This document shows, in pieces, positions 1-6,081 of a DNA stretch of 8,821 nucleotides. Location of the stretch: positions 1 through 8,821 of the forward strand of contig CBFHOS010000045.1 of NCBI GenBank assembly GCA_965657645.1. Direction: 5' to 3'. A program made the position numbers and the translations under genes. Numbering within the stretch: the stretch's first letter is position 1; every line of letters begins with the position of its first letter. Source of the stretch: CBFHOS01 sp965657645. Its GTDB lineage: Bacteria > Pseudomonadota > Alphaproteobacteria > Puniceispirillales > Puniceispirillaceae. The notes below the pieces were generated by a model. The model was given only the letters and a program-made list of their open reading frames with translations. It was not told where the DNA came from and searched no databases.

Positions 1-58
1 TAAGAGTCAATTTATTGTTTTATATGAGTTTTTTCTAATTCAACGTTACTGGTAGATC

Positions 59-82
59 AAAAAAGGCGAGTGTGGGACACAC
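59..82 (-). terminator. possible weak terminator downstream of tRNA-Arg
   Basis: On the minus strand a 5-bp hairpin (GTGTG, loop TCC, CACAC; bases 82-70) is followed five bases later by six T residues (64-59). It lies about 30 bases beyond the 3' end of the leftward tRNA gene, where a terminator would be expected. The stem is short and only moderately GC-rich, and the T run is not immediately adjacent, so this is a weak candidate. The remainder of 1-113 shows no gene or repeat that I can support. Confidence 0.3.
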
Positions 83-113
83 CTTCACTTATTACACGGG
101 CTTTTTTGAAAAA

Positions 114-190
114 TGGTGATCCCGGAGGGACTCGAACCCCCTACCTACAGATTAGGAATCTGTCGCTCTATCCTGATGAGCTACGGGATC
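114..190 (-). tRNA. tRNA-Arg, anticodon CCT (reads AGG)
   Basis: Read on the minus strand, the sequence folds into a complete cloverleaf. The acceptor arm is GATCCCG (190-184) paired with CGGGATC (124-118), with discriminator A at 117. The D stem is GCTC/GAGC and its loop contains GG. The anticodon stem ACAGA/TCTGT closes the loop TTCCTAA, giving anticodon CCT. The variable loop has five bases, and the T arm is GGGGG/CCCTC with loop TTCGAGT and one G-U pair. The mature body is 74 nt (190-117), and a CCA end is encoded at 116-114. The gene stands alone and is divergent from the downstream helicase gene. I see no clear promoter for it. No repeat of the tRNA 3' end is visible that would mark an integrated element. 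Confidence 0.96.
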
Positions 191-244
191 ACTCTGGGTT
201 TTATGCCTCAATTTATCAAAAAATGCCAGCGCCCCAAAAACCCA

Positions 245-321
245 ACCAACACCCAGCCAACACCCAGCTAGCACGGGGCTACCACGGGGCTACCACAGGG
301 CTACAACAAGGCTAACACCCG
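245..321. repeat. 11-bp degenerate tandem repeat, seven copies
   Basis: Seven successive 11-base units fill the tract without gaps: accaacaccca, gccaacaccca, gctagcacggg, gctaccacggg, gctaccacagg, gctacaacaag, gctaacacccg. Bases 234-244 may be an eighth, more decayed copy (ccaaaaaccca). The shared core is GCTA/GCCA followed by an AC-rich centre. The period is close to one helical turn of DNA. The array lies between the divergent tRNA-Arg and helicase genes, just upstream of the promoter proposed at 360-388, so it could be a protein-binding array or simply an old slippage product. Its divergence shows that it is not newly expanded. Short reading frames across it have no homology that I recognise. 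Confidence 0.85.
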
Positions 322-359
322 AAATTCGCCGTTCCAAACTGGCTATTCTTCCAGTTCAT

Positions 360-388
360 TTGACATTTGCCCCGCCAAAGCGCATAAA
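360..388 (+). promoter_or_regulatory. sigma70-like promoter for the DEAD-box helicase gene
   Basis: A perfect -35 hexamer TTGACA (360-365) is separated by exactly 17 bases from CATAAA (383-388), which matches four of six positions of the -10 consensus. Transcription would start near 395, leaving a leader of about 40 to 60 bases before the two candidate helicase start codons. The distance and orientation fit, and no competing gene lies between. This is a consensus match only; no start site is shown by the sequence itself. Confidence 0.5.
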
Positions 389-433
389 CCGCGCATCAGA
401 GCGGCAGGCAGTTGGCCAATACCGCCATACAGC

Positions 434-2374
434 ATGATTGCTAGAAGTTTTATTATGACAAGCCAAGATACCGTTGAGGCTGGTGACGCGTCTGTTGCGT
501 CGTCCAGTTCATTCACTGACTTTGCCCTACCCGATGATTTACAGCGCACCCTAGCGCGCGAAGGTTTGGTCGAGCCGACCCCCATCCAAAAAATGTCGAT
601 CCCGATTTTGCTCGAGGGCCGTGACCTTGTTGGCCTTGCCCAGACCGGCACGGGCAAGACCGCCGCGTTCCTATTGCCGATGTTGTCGCTATTGGTGAAC
701 ACCCAAGCGGTGCGCGCCGGCCAGCCGCCAAAGGCGCTGATCTTGGCACCAACGCGGGAATTGGCCAATCAGATTTCAACCAACGTAAACCGACTGGCGC
801 GTGATTTGAACATTCGCCATATCGCGGTCTTTGGTGGGGCCCGTTATGATGGCCAGATCAAGGCGCTAAAACGTGGTGTTGATATTGTCGTGGCAACGCC
901 GGGGCGTTTGATGGATTTGATGGATCGCGGTGCCTTTGATCCGCGCGGCATTGAATTTCTTGTTCTCGACGAGGCCGATCATATGCTTGATCTTGGCTTT
1001 TTCGAGCCAATCAAGGAAATCGTCTCAAACCTACCAGACAGCCGCCAGACAATGCTGTTCTCGGCCACTATGCCGCCGCAGATCGAACAGCTTGGCAAGC
1101 AATTCCTGAGCAACCCAGAGCGGGTAAAGGCCCCACAATCAGGCATGACCGCCGACAAGATCGCCCAGCGCGTAACCTTGATGGCCGAGTCTGACAAGCG
1201 GGATGCGCTTTGTGATGTGCTGAATAACGAAGATACCGGCCAGTGCCTGATCTTTGTTCGGACCAAACGCCGCGCTGATGCGCTGGCCAAATTCATGCAG
1301 ACACGCGGTTTTGCCGTTGATGCATTGCACGGTGATATGCGTCAGGGTCTGCGCCAGAAAGTTCTCCGCAATTTCCGTGAGGGACAGCTACAGGCGCTTA
1401 TTGCAACCGACGTTGCCGCCCGCGGTATTGATGTTGCTGGTCTGTCGCATGTGGTGAATTTTGACATTACCGATACGCCAGAGGCCTATGTGCACCGGAT
1501 TGGTCGTACTGGTCGTGCGGGTCTTGGTGGTCTGGCTATTTCATTCTGCTCACCTAGCGAGGAACCACGCCTTGGGGCGATTGTTTCGATGGTTGGGCCG
1601 CGCTGTGAACTGTTTGATACAGATGGCAATCCGGTTACTGATTTTCGCGCGAAAGCCGCACCGAAAAAGCGGGGCCGTCCGACACGGAACCGCCGTGATG
1701 GCGCCGGTGGTGGTGCCAATGGTAATGGTGGCAATCGCCGTGATGCCGGACGCGGTGGTAACCGCAACCAAGAGTCTCGCGGTGGTCATCGCGGTCAAGA
1801 ATCTCGCGGCGGTAACCGTAGCCAAGAATCTCGCGGTTCCGATCGGCCACGCAACAAACCAGCGGCCCGCCCTAGCGGTGATGGCGATGCGCGCAGTGCA
1901 AAGCGCCAATGGAATGACGGCAATTGGTCGCCGGTAGATAATGACGCCCCTCGTGGTGGCGCGGCCCGTCGTGACGACCGTCCAAACAAGTCATCCCGTC
2001 CGGCAAAGCCAAGTGGCAAATGGAACGATAAGCCTCGCGGTGAAAAAAGCTTTGGCGATAAACCCCGCGGCAAGTGGAACGACAAGCCCCGTGGTGAGAA
2101 AAGCTTTGGCGATAAACCCCGTAGTGACAAGCCAGCTGGTAAGTGGGCGGACAAGCCAAGAGGTGACGGTAAGAAATCTGCCTTTGGTAAGAACCCGTTC
2201 GCCAAGGATGAGTCTAGCGCCAAGCCAAGAAGCAAGCCGCATAATGCCAAGCCAAATAGTGGCAAGCCGTTCCGCAAATCAGCCAGCAAGCCAGCCGGCA
2301 AGCCAGGTGGAAAGCCGGGCGGCAGATCAGGCGGCAAGCCCGGCGGTAACGAGCGCATGAAGCGCCGCGGCTAG
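434..2374 (+). CDS. rhlE: DEAD-box ATP-dependent RNA helicase, RhlE-like, with long basic repeat tail
   Basis: This is an ATP-dependent RNA-unwinding enzyme that probably acts in ribosome assembly or mRNA turnover. All core motifs are visible: Q motif around residues 44-52 (GLVEPTPIQ), Walker A AQTGTGKT at 69-76, PTREL 106-110, TPGR 155-158, DEAD 179-182, SAT 210-212, LIFVRTK 272-278, TDVAARG 325-331 and HRIGRTGRAG 354-363. From about residue 410 to the end (646) the protein is a disordered, Arg/Lys/Gly-rich tail with RGG-type repeats and KPRG/GKP repeats, typical in style of RhlE-type RNA-binding tails but unusually long. The longest start is given. An in-frame ATG at 455 (protein beginning MTSQD), preceded seven bases earlier by AGAAG, is at least as likely. 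The gene is monocistronic, between the promoter at 360-388 and the terminator at 2415-2441. The family is certain; the RhlE subgroup is inferred. Confidence 0.95.
   Translation: MIARSFIMTSQDTVEAGDASVASSSSFTDFALPDDLQRTLAREGLVEPTPIQKMSIPILLEGRDLVGLAQTGTGKTAAFLLPMLSLLVNTQAVRAGQPPKALILAPTRELANQISTNVNRLARDLNIRHIAVFGGARYDGQIKALKRGVDIVVATPGRLMDLMDRGAFDPRGIEFLVLDEADHMLDLGFFEPIKEIVSNLPDSRQTMLFSATMPPQIEQLGKQFLSNPERVKAPQSGMTADKIAQRVTLMAESDKRDALCDVLNNEDTGQCLIFVRTKRRADALAKFMQTRGFAVDALHGDMRQGLRQKVLRNFREGQLQALIATDVAARGIDVAGLSHVVNFDITDTPEAYVHRIGRTGRAGLGGLAISFCSPSEEPRLGAIVSMVGPRCELFDTDGNPVTDFRAKAAPKKRGRPTRNRRDGAGGGANGNGGNRRDAGRGGNRNQESRGGHRGQESRGGNRSQESRGSDRPRNKPAARPSGDGDARSAKRQWNDGNWSPVDNDAPRGGAARRDDRPNKSSRPAKPSGKWNDKPRGEKSFGDKPRGKWNDKPRGEKSFGDKPRSDKPAGKWADKPRGDGKKSAFGKNPFAKDESSAKPRSKPHNAKPNSGKPFRKSASKPAGKPGGKPGGRSGGKPGGNERMKRRG
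1751..1831 (+). repeat. 27-bp coding repeat, three copies (RGG box) in the helicase tail
   Basis: Three adjacent in-frame 27-base units encode RGGNRNQES, RGGHRGQES and RGGNRSQES (residues 440-466), and a partial fourth (RGS) follows. RGG-type repeats commonly bind RNA and promote condensate formation in DEAD-box helicases. The units differ at both synonymous and non-synonymous positions, so this block is older or less constrained than the 54-bp block further downstream. Confidence 0.9.
2015..2122 (+). repeat. 54-bp coding duplication in the helicase tail
   Basis: Two adjacent 54-base units (2015-2068 and 2069-2122) encode exactly the same 18 residues, GKWNDKPRGEKSFGDKPR, from residue 528 onward. 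They differ at six bases, all third codon positions and all synonymous. A third degenerate motif follows, with GKWADKPRGDGKK. The pattern indicates an old duplication whose peptide sequence has been kept. Confidence 0.93.
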
Positions 2375-2414
2375 GCCAGAATTAAGCCACACAATCATTG
2401 GGTATACCCAAAAT

Positions 2415-2441
2415 AAAACCCCGCTCTTGGCGGGGTTTTTT
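2415..2441. terminator. bidirectional intrinsic terminator between convergent genes
   Basis: Bases 2415-2424 (AAAACCCCGC) pair with 2430-2439 (GCGGGGTTTT) in a perfect 10-bp stem with a five-base loop (TCTTG). The plus strand continues in T residues to 2441. On the minus strand the same stem is followed by TTTTATTTT. It sits 40 bases after the helicase stop and 24 bases beyond the ligase stop, so it can end both converging transcripts. Confidence 0.92.
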
Positions 2442-2465
2442 CTGGCTTAACATTGTGCGTGCTGG

Positions 2466-4082
2466 CTATTCATTTACCCGCTTGCGCAATTCGAACTTTT
2501 GAATTTTACCAGTCGATGTTTTTGGTAATTCGCCAAAGATCACATGCTTTGGTCTTTTGAAACCGGCCATCTCACCACGGCACCATTGCAAGAATTCATC
2601 CACTTCCAAACTCTCGCCCGGCTTTAATTCAACAAAGGCACAGGGCACCTCGCCCCACGTTTCATCGGGCTTTGCGACCACCGCCGCCGCCGCGACTTTT
2701 GGATGGCGGTATAAAAATCCTTCGACCTCAACCGAGGATATATTCTCCCCGCCCGAAATGATCACATCCTTTAACCGGTCCTTGATCTGGATATAGCCAT
2801 TCTCGTGCCACACCGCGGCATCGCCAGAGAAAAACCAGCCATCACGCAGGGCCGCGTCGGTTGCCTTTTGGTCCTTGTAATAGCCTTTCATCACCGCATT
2901 ACCGCGCAGGACAATTTCGCCTTGTGTCTCGCCATCGCGCGGCACCAATTCGCCGGTTTCGGTATTCATCACCGCGGCGCCCTCATGCATCGGAAAGCCA
3001 ACCCCCTGCCATGATTGCAGATCGGCCTGCTCGTCCAGCGATAGCGCATCCCACTCCTCGCGCCATACGCATTGGGTGACGTGACCATAGGTTTCGGTGA
3101 GGCCATATACCTGCATCACCTCAAAATTCATCTCGGCCATCTTTTTCAAAATAGCCGCCGGTGGGGGTGCGCCAGCGGTAAAGGCTTTGACCGCGTAATC
3201 CAGCTTTGGCCGCGTTTCAACAGGGGCATTGGCCAGCATCGCCATGACAATAGGCGCGCCGCCGAAATGCGTCACCTGATGTTCCTCGATCAGGCCGAAT
3301 AATTCATCCGCGGTTATCACCCTTGTTAGCACAATGGTCGCCGCCATCATCGTCATCGTCCATGCATGACACCACCCATTACAATGGAACATCGGCACCA
3401 CATACATATAGGTCGGGTGTTGCGGGAGCGGCCATCCGGTGGCGGTTCCCATGCTCATCAAATAGGCGCCGCGATGGTGATAGACCACGCCCTTTGGCCG
3501 CCCCGATGTGCCAGACGTATAACCAAGGGCCAATGACTGCCATTCATCCTGTGGCATTTGCCATGCAAATTCTGGATCACCGCCAGCGATAAATGCCTCG
3601 TAATCCTGATCACCAATCGGCGGCAAATCGCCCATTTCCGCGTCACGGATATCAACCACCGGAATATCCTTGCCAAGACTATCCAGCGCCGCCTGTACCG
3701 TTGCGTGAAACGCGGTATCAACAATCAACAAACGGCAATCACTATTATCCAGAATATAGGCGATGGTTTCCGCCTCTAGCCGGGTGTTAATCGTATTCAG
3801 CACACAGCCCGCCATCGGCACGCCAAAATGCGCCTCGAACATTTCCGGGGTGTTCGCCGCGATCACCGAAACAGTGTCACCAACGCCAAGACCCATCGCG
3901 TTTAGTGCCGACGCCAATTGCCGCATACGGGCATAACTCTGGGCCCAGCTATAGCGGCGCTTGCCATAAATAATGGCGGTGCGATTGGGAAATAGATCGG
4001 CGGTGCGGGTGATAAAACTAAGCGGTGACAGCGGTACAAAATTCGCATCATTGCGCCCAAATGACTCGTAATGTTTTTGCAT
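2466..4082 (-). CDS. AMP-forming acyl-CoA synthetase (fatty-acid or related acyl-CoA ligase)
   Basis: The enzyme activates a carboxylic acid with ATP to an acyl-adenylate and then transfers the acyl group to coenzyme A. Adenylate-forming family motifs are intact: phosphate-binding loop YTSGTSGRPKG at residues 188-198, YGLTE 326-330, SGD 419-421, RLKD 436-439, GGEN 444-447 and the C-terminal adenylation lysine K526 within PKTSTGKIQK. The length of 538 residues is normal. The N-terminal part (NFVPLSPLSF, HFGVPMAGCVLNTINTRL) resembles the short- and medium-chain acyl-activating subgroup, which also contains methylmercaptopropionate-CoA ligases (DmdB), so the substrate cannot be assigned. The start at 4082 is supported by a purine-rich ribosome site (GAGGTGGAG, about six bases upstream). 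The gene lies downstream of psuG on the same strand, but 189 bases and a tandem repeat array intervene, so independent transcription is likely. Confidence 0.93.
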   Translation of the reverse strand: MQKHYESFGRNDANFVPLSPLSFITRTADLFPNRTAIIYGKRRYSWAQSYARMRQLASALNAMGLGVGDTVSVIAANTPEMFEAHFGVPMAGCVLNTINTRLEAETIAYILDNSDCRLLIVDTAFHATVQAALDSLGKDIPVVDIRDAEMGDLPPIGDQDYEAFIAGGDPEFAWQMPQDEWQSLALGYTSGTSGRPKGVVYHHRGAYLMSMGTATGWPLPQHPTYMYVVPMFHCNGWCHAWTMTMMAATIVLTRVITADELFGLIEEHQVTHFGGAPIVMAMLANAPVETRPKLDYAVKAFTAGAPPPAAILKKMAEMNFEVMQVYGLTETYGHVTQCVWREEWDALSLDEQADLQSWQGVGFPMHEGAAVMNTETGELVPRDGETQGEIVLRGNAVMKGYYKDQKATDAALRDGWFFSGDAAVWHENGYIQIKDRLKDVIISGGENISSVEVEGFLYRHPKVAAAAVVAKPDETWGEVPCAFVELKPGESLEVDEFLQWCRGEMAGFKRPKHVIFGELPKTSTGKIQKFELRKRVNE

Positions 4083-4138
4083 ATCCTACTCCACCTCGTT
4101 AGCCAGCATCGGCGTTCAGCTTGCCTAAATCAGGCCTT

Positions 4139-4222
4139 CATGATGCCCTTCATGATGCCCTTCATGATGCCCTTCATGATGCCCTTCATGATGCCCTTCA
4201 TGATGCCCTTCATGATGCCCTG
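4139..4222. repeat. 12-bp near-perfect tandem repeat, seven copies
   Basis: Six identical copies of CATGATGCCCTT (4139-4210) are followed by a seventh ending TG instead of TT (4211-4222), for 84 bases in total. Each unit junction creates the palindrome TCATGA at 12-base intervals. The array lies between the psuG stop (4272) and the ligase ribosome site (about 4085-4098). Because the period is a multiple of three, reading frames stay open through it (MMPF or HDAL repeats on plus, GHHE on minus), but none looks like a real gene. The near-perfect identity points to recent expansion by replication slippage, so copy number may vary between strains. Confidence 0.97.
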
Positions 4223-4239
4223 TGCTCGGGTTCTGTCAA
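4212..4239 (-). promoter_or_regulatory. possible sigma70-like promoter for the acyl-CoA ligase gene
   Basis: On the minus strand a perfect TTGACA (4239-4234) is followed after 16 bases by CATCAT (4217-4212), four of six matches to the -10 consensus. The -10 hexamer is supplied by the first tandem repeat unit met in the direction of transcription. Transcription would begin near 4205, so the rest of the array would form part of a leader of about 120 bases before the ligase ATG. Read-through from psuG is an alternative, since I see no terminator between them. Confidence 0.35.
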
Positions 4240-4271
4240 GTCATCTATGGCCAGCACGATTGGTCGGGCAA

Positions 4272-5171
4272 TTACAAATCTGCCAGTGCCGTGGCGATTT
4301 CCCCTGCCAGTCCCGCATTGTCGATAATTAGCCGTTTATTCGCCGCCAGCGAACGCCCCTCGGAGCGGCGGGCAATTTCCCCAAGCAACCACGGCGTCGC
4401 CGCCGCACCGCCGGGGGCATCATCTATACAGCTGGCTATCCAGCCTTCGACAATTTCAATATCAATCGCCAGATCCTCATGCACCGGATTACAGACCAGC
4501 ACCGCACCGCCAATGCCAAGATCGCGGCGGGCCTTTATTATGCCGGCGATTTCCACTGGCGTTTCAACCCGCACATCAACCGCCAGACCGCTGGATCGCG
4601 ACCAAAAGGCGGGCATGTCATCACATTTATAACCAACGAGCGTCACCCCCATCGTTTCCAGATATTCGCGGGTTCGCGGCAAATCCAGAATAACTTTCGG
4701 GCCGGCACAAACCACTGCAACCGGCGTTTGCGCCAGTTCAAATAGATCGGCCGATATGTCCATACTGTCACTAACGCCGCGATGAACCCCACCAATACCA
4801 CCAGTGGCAAAGACATCTATACCGGCTTGCTGGGCAAGGATCATCGTTGCCGAAACCGTCGTTGCCCCCAAAGGATTACCGCTTGGCGAGAGCGCCACCG
4901 GCAAGTCACGGCGCGATAATTTGGCAACATTCGGCGTGGTCGCAAGGCGCATCATTGCCGCCTCATCAAGACCGATATGCGCAGTGCCATCAAGAACCGC
5001 CATCGTTGCCGGAACGGCCCCAGCCGCCCGCACAGCATCCTCAGCACCGCTCGCAACAGCAATATTATCAGGATGCGGCAAACCGTGACTGATCAGGGTA
5101 GATTCAAGCGCCACAATACCAGCGCCCTCAGATTTAGCAGCAGCTACTTCATCAGTGAATTTCATCTGCAC
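4272..5171 (-). CDS. psuG: pseudouridine-5'-phosphate glycosidase
   Basis: PsuG cleaves the C-C glycosidic bond of pseudouridine 5'-phosphate, giving uracil and ribose 5-phosphate in the cytosol; the reaction is reversible. Family hallmarks are clear: VALESTLISHGLPHPDN at residues 20-36, ATGGIGGVHRG 122-132 and CAGPKVILDLPRTREYLET 155-173. By comparison with the E. coli enzyme the catalytic glutamate is probably E23, the Schiff-base lysine K159, and active-site or metal residues H130 and D142. At 299 residues it is of usual length and looks intact. The longest start is GTG at 5171. An ATG at 5165, two codons later, with GGGA seven bases upstream, is more likely. Either start lies inside the 3' end of psuK, so translation is probably coupled. 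It is the last gene of the glycosyltransferase-psuK-psuG operon. Confidence 0.96.
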   Translation of the reverse strand: MQMKFTDEVAAAKSEGAGIVALESTLISHGLPHPDNIAVASGAEDAVRAAGAVPATMAVLDGTAHIGLDEAAMMRLATTPNVAKLSRRDLPVALSPSGNPLGATTVSATMILAQQAGIDVFATGGIGGVHRGVSDSMDISADLFELAQTPVAVVCAGPKVILDLPRTREYLETMGVTLVGYKCDDMPAFWSRSSGLAVDVRVETPVEIAGIIKARRDLGIGGAVLVCNPVHEDLAIDIEIVEGWIASCIDDAPGGAAATPWLLGEIARRSEGRSLAANKRLIIDNAGLAGEIATALADL

Positions 5172-6081
5172 GTCCCAACTCTCTGTCGCGTAAATTTGTA
5201 CCAGCGGCGTAATCGGCCCCCGCTTGTACCGCTTGTTCTAAGGCCTGTTGCATATCGGCCTTTGCAATCGCTTTATTGCGGCCCGCATAACCAAATAACG
5301 CCGCCGCCATGACGTCACCAGCGCCATTCACGTTGAGCGGATTAATCACCGGCGGGATGATGCTAACCACATCATTGCCAATTGCCAAAGCCGCCGCATC
5401 GCCGCCATCACTCACCAGTACAAAACCACCACGCCGGACCTTTGCCACCAAATTCAGCGCCATATCCCTAACCGATATATCTAACGGGGCATCTGCCCCA
5501 GCGCATAATGCCAACGCCTCGGCCCGGTTCAAAACCAATCCATCCAATCGCTGGATAATGGGTGCCAGCCGGTCTATTTTTTCAACCGAAGTACCTGCCG
5601 CAAAAAGTGAAATTGGCAGGGCAAGATTATCAGCAATCGCAGCGATAACATCAGCTGGAAAATTAGCGTCAATTATAACAGTACCGGTTTGCGGCAAATG
5701 TGCATTTATATCCACCGGCCGCACATCGTCATACAGCGCCATACACGCGGCGCCAACAACCAGCTCGCCATCGCTATCCAGCACTGCGGTATATGACGGC
5801 GTCGGGCCATCCTTGGTGATAAACACCGCCTTGATACCTTGGGCGGCAAATTCGCCTAGCAACATGTCACGCTGGCGCTGGCCAGCAACACCAATAAAAT
5901 GAGGACGGTGACCATGTCCCGCCATACCAGCGGCCAAATGCCGGGCAATATTTGCCGCGACACCGCCAGCGGTCACATGCTGGATTGCTGGATTAGTGCG
6001 ATGCAGATGCGTCACCCCCGATAGCTGGATCGTCTGGTCATCATGCGCCGCCCCAATAATTGTGAAAAATGATGGGTTCAT
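5152..6081 (-). CDS. psuK: pseudouridine kinase (PfkB-family sugar kinase)
   Basis: PsuK phosphorylates the 5' hydroxyl of pseudouridine using ATP, making the substrate for PsuG. PfkB-family features are the glycine-rich segment AGGVAANIARHLA (38-50), an asparagine/glutamate segment LNRAEAL (184-190) and the C-terminal signature NVNGAGDVMAAAL (250-262), with D256 the probable catalytic base. An Asn where many PfkB kinases have Asp-Thr is also seen in E. coli PsuK, which favours this assignment over ribokinase or fructokinase. The length is 309 residues. The start at 6081 has a good ribosome site (GAGGCGGAG just upstream) and overlaps the stop of the preceding glycosyltransferase as ATGA. The 3' end overlaps psuG. 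Function is assigned mainly from adjacency to psuG and from these motifs. Confidence 0.92.
   Translation of the reverse strand: MNPSFFTIIGAAHDDQTIQLSGVTHLHRTNPAIQHVTAGGVAANIARHLAAGMAGHGHRPHFIGVAGQRQRDMLLGEFAAQGIKAVFITKDGPTPSYTAVLDSDGELVVGAACMALYDDVRPVDINAHLPQTGTVIIDANFPADVIAAIADNLALPISLFAAGTSVEKIDRLAPIIQRLDGLVLNRAEALALCAGADAPLDISVRDMALNLVAKVRRGGFVLVSDGGDAAALAIGNDVVSIIPPVINPLNVNGAGDVMAAALFGYAGRNKAIAKADMQQALEQAVQAGADYAAGTNLRDRELGRADEIH

Noticed and set aside
114..190. tRNA-Arg as an integration site for a mobile element
   Set aside because: No duplicate of the tRNA 3' end and no integrase or phage gene lies in the window; the side beyond its 3' end has only 113 bases visible.
191..240. Promoter for the tRNA gene on the minus strand
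   Set aside because: TAAATT and CATAAA resemble -10 boxes but have no acceptable -35 hexamer at the right distance.
70..315. 81-codon open frame on plus strand
   Set aside because: It runs antisense through the tRNA gene and into the 11-bp repeat; the protein is an accident of these elements.
1461..2360. Several long frames on both strands inside the helicase tail (up to 187 codons)
   Set aside because: The Gly/Lys/Arg/Pro-rich repeat codons suppress stops in other frames; the sense frame has all the helicase motifs.
4139..4222. CRISPR array
   Set aside because: Units are directly adjacent with no spacers and only 12 bases long; no cas genes are present.
4071..4331. Plus-strand frames encoding MMPF or HDAL repeats
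   Set aside because: They stay open only because the repeat period is a multiple of three; they begin antisense to or beside the ligase start, run antisense into psuG and lack a convincing ribosome site.
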